From Tetrapyrgos nigripes (taxonomy: Eukaryota > Basidiomycota > Agaricomycetes > Agaricales > Campanellaceae): a stretch of DNA of 64,000 nucleotides. A program made the translations under genes and the position numbers. This document shows, one piece after another, positions 24,154 to 36,066 of this stretch. The stretch lies in the NCBI GenBank assembly GCA_013368315.1, contig JAACJM010000166.1, positions 124,001 through 188,000 on the forward strand, in the 5' to 3' direction. The notes under the pieces were generated by a model. That model was not told where the DNA came from. It saw only the letters and a program-made list of their open reading frames with translations, and searched no databases. Each line of letters opens with the position of its first letter. Within the stretch, counting starts at the first letter, position 1.

Positions 24154-25940
24154 TTGTCTAGCTCTCAACGTTGTATGACTAGTAGTTCGCAACACTACAG
24201 TTCAAGGCATGGATCGCCAGCACCCAGGGTCAACAATCCCAAACAGACAACCAGATCACAGTCAGGATCTAGAAACCAGTCTAGGAGAGGCAGTCCCAGA
24301 CCACAAGAGTATGTCCCACCAGCACCAGATCTCCATTGTGCATATCAGGCACACACATATGACTTCGATGACTACATTGATTGTTTTTGGGACATAGAAA
24401 GAGAAGAATTTTATCAGTGCAACAAAACAGCTCATCCCTGTCCAAATTGCTACAACTCTATCCACTACCGCCAAAGGCAAACCCAAATCCTTGGGGACAA
24501 TGCATAAACAGAGGACAAGAACCACTTATCAATGGTCATCGAGAATGCACAGCACCACCACCAAGAAATCCACTCATATTTCCACCTCCAGGACAGCCAC
24601 GAGAAGCTGCGCCACAGCCCTCCACATCATCAGATCCACAGCCATCGTCATCATCTATACCAGTAACCCCAGAACAGCCACCAAAAAGAGATCAAACACC
24701 ACCTCCACCGAATCCTCCATCACAAGATCCAGATCCAAATCCAAATCCAGAACCACATCCTAATCCACCCAGCTCACCTTCTCCACCATCCAATCCAGAT
24801 CCAGATCCATCCGATCCAGATGATACAATTGATTCAGATTCAGATTCAGACGACAACATGTCCAAGGCAACCAAACCATTCGAGAAGGATGGATCTAATT
24901 GGAGTACATGGGTAACAAGAGTACAGAGGGCAGCAGGATCTATTGGATACGATAAATATCTAACCACAGAACCCCCAACAGTGGCAGATCAACAACAGCA
25001 GGATAAAGACCTGTTGAACGGCATTATTGGCAGACTACCAGACACCATTTTTAGGCATTACAAGAACAAGCCAACATCGAAGGAGTTGTGGGATGCATTG
25101 AAGCAGGATTATGATGCAAAGGACCCCTCACTGAAGCCAGTTTGGAAAAGCGACCTTTCTCCCTCACATGTACCAACCCAGCTAAAGTTGGTAAACACCT
25201 CGACAATCTCATTGCTATTATGGACGAACTAGCCCTGATTCTCAATTCAAATCAGCCATCATCTCTTCCACTCCCGATATGTATCAAGCCACCATCAAAG
25301 CCCTCATCACTGTCTACAGAGAAGAACCTAGCAAGTTGACACCAGAAATGTTAATCGCAGCCATTCGCGCAGAAGCTCAGGGCAAGAACTTCGCTTCTAG
25401 CTCCAACAAATCCCAAGAATCTGCGAATTACTCCAATGACAACTTCTGAGGCAGAGGGCATGGCAGATTTAGGGGAAGAGGAGGAAGAGGCAGAGGAAAT
25501 AGCAGAGGAGGCTGAGGAGGATCATCATTCAGAGGTCAAGGAAATTTCAGTGGCAGAGGCCGAGGTGGAGCAGGAGGAAATTGGCAAGGCAACAACTCAA
25601 CAAGGGAGGAACCCAGCTGTTACAACCACGGAGGACTTGGTCATTTCTCCAAGAACTGTACATCAAAGCGCATGCAGTGTGCTAACATTGCCAGAGAACA
25701 TCAAGATGATAGGAATTACAGAGAAGACAGAAAGAATGGGGAAAATGGACAACAAAGGAATGGAAAAGGAAGGGATACAGCAAGCAGTGCTAGAGAAAGG
25801 AATGAAGAAAATAGTGAAGAAGAAAGTTGGATGGCCATTGAAATTCCGGAGATTGAAGATTCCATTGATCACCCCACTATCAATTGCTCCAACATAGCTG
25901 AAGAAGCAGCTTTCATAGCACTGGAACATACTCCACCAAT
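24154..25940 (+). pseudogene. Copia gag and zinc-knuckle region
   Basis: The capsid region is read in shifting frames. A proline-rich leader (24500-24850) is followed by a UBN2-type gag core (24870-25140: FEKDGSNWSTWVTRVQRA, then SKELWDALKQDYDAKD). Next come an RG-rich segment (25450-25600) and a nucleic-acid-binding knuckle at about 25612-25655, reading CYNHGGLGHFSKNC, where His replaces the second Cys of CCHC. A TGA at 25447-25449 interrupts the expected NF-R-GRGHG. Frame changes are frequent, so no full Gag could be made. Confidence 0.8.
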
Positions 25941-26420
25941 TCTATTCGATTCTGGATGTTCATCCCACATGTCCCCACTCCGAGATCAATTACGAAACTA
26001 TCAGACTATTCCACTCGTCGAATCCAAGCAGCTAACTCCGATACATTCACATCCCAAGGGAAAGGCACCCTACACATCGAAACAGTTGATACAAAGGAGA
26101 AACCTCACTTCTTACCCTTATGCGGCACACTCTATTGTCCAGACATGCCAAACATGCTAGTATCATTGGGTAAATTGGATGATGCAGGGTACAACATTCA
26201 TATTGAAGGAGGAATCATGGTATGCTCATCTCATCAGGTTTACCGAAATGGTTATGGGGCATGGCAATGCTCTACGCAACTTACATCTAGAACTGTACAC
26301 CACACAAAGCTATCGACATGAAGACTCCCCACGAAAAACAATTTGGAACTATCCCAGACATCTCAGATCTTCATCCATTCAGCTCTATAGTGTACGTCAA
26401 ACGCACTCCAAAACCCAATA
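25925..26420 (+). pseudogene. Copia protease and integrase remnant (core deleted)
   Basis: The aspartic protease motif ILFDSGCSSHMSP is at about 25940-25980. It is followed by a pre-integrase segment (PNMLVSLGKLDDAGYNIHI near 26145-26205). The sequence then passes directly to the integrase C-terminal motif KTPHEKQFGT and the flanking SSIVYVK near 26318-26400. The DDE catalytic core, normally several hundred base pairs, is missing between about 26270 and 26318. This copy could not encode its own integration. Confidence 0.75.
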
Positions 26421-26421
26421 A

Positions 26422-28010
26422 TTGGAAGATCAGGCAGTTGAAGGATGTTGGTTAGGACCAGAGAAGGAATCCCAGTGTTACTACATCTATTGGCTGAAGA
26501 AGAAATCCATCACTGTGGAACGGAACATTCAATTCACGAATCAACCGATCCAACTCAGTGAGGAGGAGGATAATGATTTCATCAATTTGGAACAAAAGGT
26601 CCCTGAGTCAGATACAATTGATCCCATTATCGAAATTACCAAACCCATCACACCCGAAATCATTATTCCACCCAAAATCGTCACAGGTAGAAAACCTATC
26701 ACCAGATCTATGACGAAGAAGACAGGAGGAGTAGAATTTGCCAATTTGCTTACTGCTAGTCTCGCTCAGGTTACATCTGAACTTGAAGCTTATGACCCAC
26801 TTTCAGTTGCAGAAGCGAAACGACAACCAGATTGGCCCAAATGGAAGGAAGCTATGGAAGAGGAGATGAGGAGGCATAAGGAACGAGGAACATTCATTCC
26901 AGTCTACGCACCATCAAATGCCAACATTCTCACTGGAAAATGGATGAACACGGAAAGGTCAAGGAACATCGAGCACGACTTGTTGTGTGTGGATACAACC
27001 AAATCCCAGAAGTTGATTATTTCCCAGACGAAACATTTGCATCAGTTGCATCATTCTATCCATCACAGCATATCGTAACATGGAAGTTCACCAAATGGAC
27101 GTCAAATCAGCATACCTTTATGGCAAAACCAATCCCAATGAAAACATATTCATGAAACCACCTCCCGGCATCGAGATGGCAGGTGTCAAACCTGGTCAAG
27201 TACTCTGTCTTCGATTAGCTCTCTATGGACTCAAACAAGCCAGACACCGTTGGTATCTATGATTCTGCAAAATCATGAAGGACATCAGACTCACATGCTC
27301 TAACTTCAATCACGCTGTCTTTTACCAACTTAATCCATTCATCATTCTATTCATTCACGTTGACGACATGACATTGGTTACTGACACTATGGCAGATATG
27401 GAGAAGTTGAAAAAGAAGATTAAAGAGAAGGTAGAAGTCACAGACGCAGGAGAATTACATTGGATGCTAGGAATTGAAATACGCAGGAACAGGCAGGAAC
27501 ACACACTCCAAATGTCACAACAATCCTACATCAACTCCATCATCGCATGTTACAGATTCACCAACACCAAACCTGTCTCTATACCATTCGATCCACATAC
27601 TTGCTTATCGACATCACGAAGTCCTACTACCGTCGAAGAAATTGCCCAGATGCGCAACAAGCCATATTGAGAAGCTTTAGGCACTCTACAATATCTATGT
27701 CATGCTACACACCCAGATCTCGCTTATCCAGTTTCACAACTCGCCCAATTTGCTCATAATCCAGGCATCACACACTGGAATGCTTTACGATGTGTATTCA
27801 CTTATCTCAAATCGACAAAGGATCATTGGTTGACTTATGGAAAGAAGCAGACAGACATTATTGGTTATTCAGATGCAGATGGAATGTCTAATGAAGATCA
27901 ACACGCCATATCTGTTTACGTCTTCATGCTTAATGGTGGAGCTATATCTTGGTCTTCTAAACAACAAGACATGATCTCACCTTTGTCTATGGGACTCGCA
28001 AAGGTTTGAG
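26422..28010 (+). pseudogene. Copia reverse transcriptase / RNase H
   Basis: The RT starts with WKEAMEEEMRRHKERGTF (near 26840). It continues with HRARLVVCGYNQ, MDVKSAYLYGKT and LYGLKQARHRWY, then FIHVDDM (the catalytic pair, 27352-27372). RNase H follows (GYSDADGM, ISWSSKQQ, 27860-27965). In-frame TGA codons at 27260-27262 (WYL-stop-FCK) and 27668-27670 (KPY-stop-EALG) both replace an expected arginine. Additional frameshifts occur near 26950 and 27075. Confidence 0.85.
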
Positions 28011-28016
28011 GAGGAG

Positions 28017-28352
28017 TGTTGGAATTTTATATTGAACTATACTTACAAAAAATGATCTTATCTTTCTCTCCACCTTCTAGTATACACGATCCACTTGTAT
28101 CCACATATGCACCACCTACTTTCTGTACTACTCCGTACTTACATTGTTTCTTACATCATTGACTCCGAACTGATATCAGACATTACATTGTAGTATCTGC
28201 TTTTCTCCACAGTGTTATATTTATGGACTTGCATAGCCACAGTAGCCAACAGTATAAATACTTAGTAGTTTACTGTCTATACCTCTAGAGCCGCAATAGT
28301 ATTTGTTGCCTCGCTTGTTTAACAAGTGTCCTTATATTCATTTATTCTCATA
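28017..28352 (+). repeat. 3' LTR of the copia element
   Basis: Same ends as the 5' LTR and collinear with it; the target duplication AGAAG follows immediately. Confidence 0.9.
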
Positions 28353-28600
28353 AGAAGAGTTGGAAATGGGTATGTATGAAGCTGTGAAGGAAGCTCAAGA
28401 TGCACTGGAAAATCTTGAGATCAACGGTGGTGACAATGACAGTGATGACGCTCCTTTGGAGCCAGCACCTACACACTGTGAGGCACTTCAGGCTGTCGCA
28501 TCCCTTCAACGGTACATTCAAACTAAGGATGATCAATACTCAAGGAAGTTACCGTTGCCCTCAAGGACATGGTCTAATTCTCCTGCACCAATGTCGACTT

Positions 28601-31600
28601 GGCACACCAGTACCTGGGTCCTGTTACGGTGTGACATCAAACAACACGTCAATGTAGACTTGGTCTATGGACTGGAGTCAAGTGAGTACACGGTGGAGAA
28701 GTGAGAAGACGGTCGAGATGTTGAGAGAGCAGAGGGAGGGGGTGTCCTGTAGGTAGACAATTCAGTAAGTATTCGAAATAAATCAATATTTTGATTGGTC
28801 CATGAGAAACATCCGGGATGGAAACGGACGCTGGCTGGGCCAATATTTTTGATGATTCCTGTGCAGATAGAGAAAGTGGGAGGACTGTGGGTGGAGGGCA
28901 GAACGCACTCAGAAGTCGGAGACTTCCAAAAACGGATATTCACGTGCTGGGAAATATTTGAGACACGTCTTGCCCACATCTATTTAAATGTCCGTGCGCA
29001 ACAGCCTATGGATCTATCACTAAGGTGTATTACGAGGCCGAAGAATGAGGCTGAGTTCTTTACACCCATTTTCCGCTTGTGGCTATACGAATTGTTCCTG
29101 TTTTTTCCTGTTACTTTCTCTCCAGTTTTTCCCTTCCCCCTGACCGCTACATACTGGTATTGCATGTTTTTGCCGCGACCCTCGCTAATTCATCTAAATC
29201 ACCATCGTTACAATAATCATTCTCCCTGTCTTTCTCGGTCAGGTCGACGCTGCACTATACTGCATTCTTGCCCACCTCCGACTCAATCAACGTGTAAGCT
29301 TCTCATTGTCACCAGCCTCTCCTCTCTGCTTCTCTCCTTGCAAATAAAAAAGCTGTAGTATCTATATATTTGTACATGAGAACAAAATTAATGACTAGTC
29401 TATGGTAAATCCTGTGGCCTCGTACTCGCCACGCCTCGGCGCTGGCCCACACCCTTTTCATATTCAGTACTGTAACCCACTTATTCTTCTTTCAGTTCTT
29501 CATCTCCATCAAAGTTCAATTCCATTTCTTTGTCATCTGGCTGTCGTCTGGAGTGTAGTCCCAACAAAAATAGACAAATATGAGCCGTCAACAATGCTCA
29601 TGGACCTCAGGTGTAATGAGAAGGACTTGAACTTGGGCTGCCCATTTCTGTGATCTTCATTCTACAGATTGGATAATAGTCAACAATAAGTACTATACAA
29701 ATATTATCAAAAAAATCAAACCTCAGTAATGTTTCTGGACTCAGGCTGATTGAAGCTGATTGAATTTCCATATTGATGTGTTTGTACTCTGAAGTCACCA
29801 TCTGTAACAACATCTCCTGCAATTCTGCAAATATTTTCCCTAGAAATGGAAAGCATACCGGGAAACCTGCAGACTTACACATAGTGATTGCATAGAGTTT
29901 GCATAGAGTTTGCTCAAATTAAAATAGAAAGTCATGTCTTTCACAATCTCAATTGTGTTCTTAGAGCTAATGTGTTAGGGATGGCCTGCTCCTAGGGTTC
30001 ATTTGGATGGGATGACCTGCTCTCCTAGGGTGATCTCAGCTGGGACAGGCTGCCCTTATGAACTAAGATCTCTTTTTATGAGTGATCACAAAGCTTCAAT
30101 AATGACAAAATATAGGGACTATGTGTTGAGGGAACTAGAGCAATCCACCTACCAGATTGGAGACTAGGCTAGTTCATTATGAAATACATTGCGATAACTT
30201 GTAGACTTGTAGAAAATTCCTATGTATCTTATCCACTGCATGACCTAGTCATGCAAGCCAAAACTCGTGGGAACGCCTTCCTATTGAATTTTATTGCTGT
30301 ACAACACACTCTGTACAGCAAAATGGTATGCTACAGCTCTTATACTGGTTCCAAAAGCCACTGAAGCAATATTGAAGCAGTTATGAGGCACTGAGAATGG
30401 TAGAGGACTGTGAAACACCATCAAAAAATATGGTACCAATTTCTTTTTAAGACCCCAACCAAGAGATGGACAGACCAACCCTAAGTAATAGCCTGGAAAA
30501 ACAGAGATGAAAGTTCGCGTAGACATGAAACTCCTTATCTATTGCCTATATACGGAAATCCCAGGCACCAGAGTCCGCTTAGATTTACTTGGTTCATACT
30601 TACCTCCGTGTATTCTTACCTCCGCTTATTGCAATTCTACTCTTTACCTCTTACCACCACTTTCGTTAATCCACTTTACCTTTATCTTCGTTTAATCACT
30701 TCGCTATTCCTCATATGGATGAACCAAGACTCCTTCCAGACCCTGAGTTGGAAATCTGGTATCAGAAATCTGCGGGGACCTGTGAATACCCTAATACTTA
30801 TCACTACTACTTAAATCTTCTTCAAAAACACAGTTCTAATTTGTTCTTTGCATAATAAATATATCCTGAGCTAGTACCCATCATGAATATCACTGACTAG
30901 TCTTACTGACTTTCAATTGTATGTTTTCTTATGATTTCTCTAGTTTGGTTCTACAAATGCATGATGTTCTACCCCTAGATACTGTTCCCAATACGCAGTT
31001 CCCATTTACTTTGTGTGTCCTCTCACTTCAATCATTGTTGCTCAAGTTCAGTTCAAGCATAGCAATCAGCAAATCTGGTGGCGCCAGTCCTATCCAGATT
31101 GCCATTAACTGGGTGTTATTTCTACTACAGGGTCACTACCCGCCATAAGAAACTGTCGGCCAGTCAATTGCTGTTTACTTGAGGCGTTTGCTTATGTATT
31201 CCTGCGGGGACTCCTACAAATGTTAAATTCAATTATCTTATATATACATGCTCAGACATGAGTGCTGATACTACTGATTGCCCAACAATGAAAAATGTGT
31301 AGAGCAAGCCTCTCAAAGCACTAGAGATGTGTGAAAACCATACCGGAAATTGCCGAAGCCAGCCACTTTTGCAAGGAGCTATGCTCGTAAGGGTGAATAA
31401 GTGTCCTGTTGGGACTTGAGATCCTTTCATAGAAAGAATCTGTATGAGTATAGCAAACAAACATGAAAAAAAGCGAAATTGTGGCTGTGCTTATCTTGAA
31501 TATACCAGCTTCAAGACAATTCTGAGTTCATTTATATAGTTTCTACAGTACAGGAAGTCGTATATGATAAATTTAGATGTACCTGCAAACTAGAGCCAGG

Positions 31601-33190
31601 TCCCCGCAGATTTAGGTATACCGCTAATAGGCTGGCTAGCGGATAATGCTAAAAGCTTCGAGAGTCGAAGCTAACAACACCAAAAACACACAAACACCAA
31701 TCCTATCAAGTGCGAGGTGATCCAAAGTGGCAGAACACTCGTATAACTTGTATAGCTTAGAGGTAAACGGCTCTAGAACCGATTGAGGGACAATAGGGGG
31801 TTCAACAATAACAAGGGTCACAATAGACAGTCTTCTTGACTTCGAGATATCACAATAAGAGGCCAATTGCCTAGATCTTCAATAACACAATGAGGCCAAC
31901 ATGCCTAGGTCCAATAAACACAATATAGGGGCCAATCTGCCAATGCAATCACAACAATCTTTGTCTTAGGGTGAACTAGTGTTCGAGTCTTTAAAGTTTT
32001 GGGTTTTGGTAGAAATTCCTATTGATATAAAGCTGGCCTGGGCAAGCGAGAGACCTAATCTTCTCTCAAGAGTTATCCAGAATCCGCAGCAATACACGCG
32101 AGTACTAATCTGTTTTTCTAGCTATGAGTACTTTGTCCTTTTATACTCTAGAGGTCCTAGAACTGTACAGTAGCTAATATTATTTAAAGTCCGCAATATT
32201 ATATAGTAAAACACAAGAGATTGAATGAGAGTAACTAAGGAGAGAGATATGCGAGCAATATTTACACAAAGTGTCCAATCAGAATATGTACAGAGTCCTC
32301 ATGAGAGGGCCAGGGTATATGTAGCACATGCTAGCTTCTTGGTAATGGAGGTCTAGAGCGGTAATCATACCGGTAACCTCTTTGGGTATCACATGCGAAC
32401 CTCTTCCGATGCTCGCGAGCGGTCTTTCGTAGATTCCAATATTCCCATCTTTACTAGAATCCTCAAAAGGACCTTAGTAAGTGTCTAGATCCGTCAGAAC
32501 TATCTTCTTTAGTGTCTTTAGGAGGGGTGAGGTAGATCTTGAGTATTTGGCAACATCACGACAATCTTAGCTTTAGCTCGAGTAGATCTAGTCAGCTTCG
32601 CAAACTATCGGAACGTCTCCGGGGTACTTCGTGAAAGCACCCGTCCGGGGTTTCTTCTTGATATCATTCATCTCCTTTAGTCTCTTATCTTATCTTCTTG
32701 AGTCTATGTCACATTGGTAATCCCATGGATTGTGAATAGGGGTAACGCGTACTTATACTGCTCGCGAGGTGGCTACTTCGTGAACCAGTGCCTTGGGTAT
32801 GTACGTATAAACGTATACGCGCAGTCTAGTACTTGAGCATTGAACCTAGTAGCTTGAGGGACATAGGTACGATCCTCTCGAGGCTACTTATTCTTATTTC
32901 ATATCGCTTTCACAACCGTTGCCTCTAGAATCACTTTGACTGATATTTTGGGCTCGCTTCAGTCCTTATTCCCTAGTAAACAGACATAATATATCCATAT
33001 ACTTAATATATGTACGCACTTTCAACTAGTTCTAGTCGAATTTTTGGGCAGGCGTATCACCGCAGAATGACATATATGATAAGTTAGGATGGTACCCGGT
33101 CCCCGCAGATTTACCTATACCGCAACCAGCATCAACCATCTTCTTGTCCCGAACAGCTAATATACCAGGTGATATGCAAGAGTGCAAGTG
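28601..33190. other. Gene-poor repeat-rich stretch
   Basis: No complete gene is seen in 4.6 kb. The block at 29029-29090 repeats sequence from 22971-23040. A roughly 65-bp phrase ending in GGTCCCCGCAGATTTA and TATACCGC is present at 31556-31630 and again at 33068-33124, and its core is inverted at 30768-30783 (AAATCTGCGGGGACC). The region 30768-33124 is therefore probably one or two decayed inverted-repeat or LTR elements. Open frames here carry no domain. Confidence 0.45.
31859..31960 (+). repeat. Three imperfect 33-bp tandem repeats
   Basis: Three consecutive units share GGCCAAnnTGCC followed by AATAACACAAT or a close variant. Such short arrays often lie in LTR or subterminal regions of transposons; here it lies inside the repeat-rich tract. 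Confidence 0.4.
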
Positions 33191-33279
33191 CTGCCGTCTT
33201 TCTGATCAAGTAGTAATTTGCCTTTAAAATTTGGAAGATCTGTTCACTCCACCAGTCTGCTAATATGTGGTCAGTTATA

Positions 33280-33670
33280 TCGAATCTCAGTCTCACCATC
33301 TGACCAAAAACGAATGAGATGGTGCTTGCCTGCAAGAAATGCAAGAAGGCTTTCAGAAAGGACACGGAGAATTACGAAGGGAGTGACGAATTTTGTCCGC
33401 ATTGTGTTAATCACTACGTGAGAAGCTGTAGTCTGTTCTTTCTGAACTAACTTGACGGTCCGAAGTTTTTCGTAGGTTATATAGAGGCAAGACTCTGCAG
33501 GCTGTCGTGGGTGTCGGGACTGAAGATGCTAGCATAGATTCTAGGTGGGTTTGCAATCGTCTCTAATGCCATATTGGCGCACTTATTCAACGTCTGCTTT
33601 TGAAATTGTAGGATGATAAAGGATGAACGTATGAAGCAAAGCATCGATCCGCTTTCGAGATTACTGGAGT
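33280..33670 (+). pseudogene. CHY zinc-finger protein, C-terminal fragment
   Basis: The exon from about 33318 reads ACKKCKKAFRKDTENY then EFCPHCVNHY, two CxxC pairs of a zinc ribbon. A 60-bp intron (33418-33477) and a second intron (33541-33611) lead to DSRMIKDERMK. This arrangement matches my memory of the tail of fungal CHY zinc-finger proteins. The N-terminal CHY finger is not found upstream, where the repeat ending at 33124 begins. A TGA lies directly before the first codons, consistent with an extra base. The gene seems to be cut 5' by that repeat. The 3' end runs close to the convergent HNH nuclease gene. Confidence 0.5.
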
Positions 33671-33805
33671 GTAGTCGACGAATTGTTCGGGCCCTTTCGG
33701 TGCATTCTACTTTGGTATCAACCTTGTTGCCCTCAATCTTACTACTGTTATATACTATTGGACGTACTCCCACTTTACAGTTTCCTACGTTTCTTGATCC
33801 TTCGA

Positions 33806-34965
33806 TCAGCAGCTCGCAAGGAAACTCGAGAGTGCGGATTTCTCGTCAGTATCCACGGAGAGATCGTAGAAGTGCTTCACTTGAATCCACGCTTTAATAT
33901 ACGTGCAAACAAAGCTAGTGGATGTAGGAACCCAGGATGCAGGATCTAGAAATTCTTTGAGATCTCCAATTCAGGCTTTCAGAGTGATGATTCAGTACCT
34001 CTGTCACCTGTACGACAAGAAAGAAGAGGTGAGATGAAAGGACAGATTGGATTGAAAATACGACCCACCCTTTGATCTGTTGGAGCTCGCAGAGACAGCA
34101 ACCAACTGAGGTCTGGTCTGAAGATCACTTTGTAAGCCCTTTTTTCGGACGTCAGAACAACTAGAATACTCACAAGATCGTTAGCAAATGCCTCCCTCTG
34201 GGCATTAGTCCAGCTCCTAGCACCAGAGATCCAAGCCTATAATATCATTCGAATTCGACTTTCATCCTGGAGGACTCTTATATTTCGTACTAACCTCTTT
34301 CAATGGTACAATATGATCCTGTGGACGTAAAACATGATAATCGTCAGCCCCGTTCATCCACCGATTCGGAAACGAACAATGTCAAATGTGCTTGGATTAG
34401 TGGTCGTCGCCCCGTCGTACGGAGACGTCCATTCGCCAGAAGTAGCTTTGCAGGCACGGTCCGTTACAACACTACAGGATGAACGGTTTGAGAATCAAAG
34501 ATGCTGATTGAAGAATTGAAGATGTCATTGACCTAGTACCATCCCTCTTGAGAACAGTCTCTCGAGTGTCACAAGTACCAGAAACTGGTGAATATTAAGT
34601 GATTAACCCGCCACCGAAAGCTCAATTTGGTTAAACTCACTGATATCCCAAGTCTTGAACAGACTGCGATCGCTATTCAGAACCAAATAAGTTAGCGTCC
34701 TTTCCTTCGAAGCACTGAATGCATCCAAGCGTACTAAGCAGGGGAATTGGATTCAGTTGCTACTGTGACTGTAGGTAGACCTGTATGAGTGCCCTTCGTT
34801 GACTCGCAAGCGAAAGAAAGACATACGTTCAGAAAGATAAGCTCTGGCTGTTGAGGTAGCGATGACTGAAGGTAGAGCGCGACTTTCAACCTGGTGTTCA
34901 GCGACAGGAGCAGCGAAGGCCGATGCCAAAACACCTGCAAGGACAAAGGCGTTGATGAAGACCAT
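33806..34965 (-). CDS. Secreted HNH nuclease-like protein (DUF1524 type)
   Basis: Ten exons, 34827-34965, 34735-34780, 34641-34672, 34533-34584, 34378-34471, 34295-34318, 34174-34236, 34069-34117, 33999-34007 and 33806-33945, total 648 nt: 215 residues plus stop, in frame throughout. The start MVFINAFVLAGVLASAFAAP is a signal peptide with a likely cleavage after AFA or AAP. The catalytic box is FDI-DHIVPLKEAW (the D-H of HNH/GmrSD-C-type nucleases), then RSWTNAQREAFANDL, then RSKGDRDPASW and a CTYIKAWIQVKHFYDL tail. Likely an extracellular nucleic-acid hydrolase. All introns are 46-62 bp. Exons of 24 nt and 9 nt are unusual. The gene looks intact and is convergent with the CHY fragment. Confidence 0.85.
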
Positions 34966-36066
34966 GTCGACGGAACTGTGGATGAGGAGGGAATCACCTT
35001 TGCCTTGCGAAGTTTTGTCAAATGCTTTTTATTCTGCTGAGATCGGGCCTGTTATCACATTGGAAACGCAGTTCGCGAGATCACATGAAAGGATGAACGT
35101 TTAGTGGATTTTAGTTTCTCATCTAAGCTAGAACGACTGGCATGGGTAGAAGCCGTAAACGTGCGTAGTGTTAGTGTAAGTTGTATGCCTGGGCGGCCGC
35201 TCCCTTAATTTAAGATTTTAGTGTAAGTAGACCCATCTCAAAAACATTCCACTGTCGAAAGCGAGGGAGGAATGACCAAAAAATGTACGTGCAACTTGTA
35301 CGCCTCCGCGGCCACTTTCTTAATCCAGGATTTTAATGTAGTGTAAGTTGGATCTCTGCCACAGTAAAATAGTGTAAGTAGACCCATCCCAACCCCAATA
35401 ATATTTAGGCCACGTAAATAAGTACCTTGGGTCAACCAAGGACTAAAACTTTTTTGGCCTATCGCTTAAATTCCAATCCATTTACATTCTTGTTGTATAT
35501 ACTCTGCGTAAGCTGAAGTTGAACTGAGAAAAGACTCAGATGATGGATGATGGTCGCTGAAATGCCGGACTTGGCATTAAGCCCAAAATGGGTTTCAAAT
35601 GCATGTGCGTCTCTCGGACCTTGCTTGAGATGCCTTTCGTTCAGAGGTTCAGGAGGATATGCGTCGAATGATGGAACATCGAGAGGTTGGAGATGTTGGC
35701 AATGACGTCGAACTGAACCACCGCCCATGTATCATGCTTGACTCTTTCAGACAATGTACTAGTCCGATGTACCTTTCTGCACATATTGCGAAAACTGGGG
35801 ACATGATGCCATGAGGCAGGTAACTCCGGTTCCTAGTTCCTTGATTTCTGGGATAGTAGTAGAAGGGGGAATTGACTACATGTATCGAAGGGAGATCGAA
35901 AATAAAAGTAAACGGAAGCTGGGCAGTTCATCATCATTCTCTCCTCTCCCGGAACCCGTTCGCATCTTCAACGATAACGAGCTGTCATCATCGACTAAAT
36001 AACAAGTGTAATACCGGGAAGATGCGCCATCTTTCAATGTCGAAACCCTAGCGTGTCGCGTGTATA
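34966..36066. repeat. Spacer with a duplicated ~120-bp segment
   Basis: Upstream of the nuclease gene, the phrase with GTGTAAGTTGTATGCC, GCGGCCGC, TTAATTTAAGATTTTA and GTGTAAGTAGACCCATC (35168-35235) recurs in diverged form at 35286-35392. No gene is recognised; the frame at 35811-36002 has no motif. Confidence 0.4.

Larger units (their letters stand above)
23781..28352 (+). mobile_element. Ty1/copia retrotransposon with both LTRs
   Basis: This is a 4.57-kb element with a 5' LTR (23781-24118) and 3' LTR (28017-28352), flanked by AGAAG (23776-23780 and 28353-28357). A purine tract (GAGGAGGAG) precedes the 3' LTR. The coding order is gag, protease, integrase remnant, reverse transcriptase, RNase H, which defines copia. 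The LTRs end in CATA rather than the usual CA. The integrase core is deleted and the frame is broken many times, so the copy is dead. Confidence 0.93.
23379..28600 (+). mobile_element. Deleted pogo/Fot-type transposon, host of a nested copia
   Basis: The left end reads TA (23377-23378) then CAGTAATCTCCCTCTTAACG, a typical pogo-like terminus, followed by a subterminal array of TTAATGCATA motifs. Coding remains appear at 23640-23780 (CWQSPMPKKLSQNP) and continue beyond the nested element at 28358-28570 with a pogo-type transposase tail (EAQDALENL, PTHCEALQAVASLQRYI). The DDE core and the right terminus are absent, so the copy is internally deleted and 3'-truncated. The join across the copia element is supported by the 5-bp duplication AGAAG. 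Confidence 0.7.

Noticed and set aside
24692..24967. Gly/Ser-rich minus-strand frame
   Set aside because: Antisense shadow of the proline/aspartate-rich copia gag linker.
28795..29358. 187-codon plus-strand frame
   Set aside because: It overlaps a dispersed repeat (29029-29090) and a pyrimidine-rich tract; no domain.
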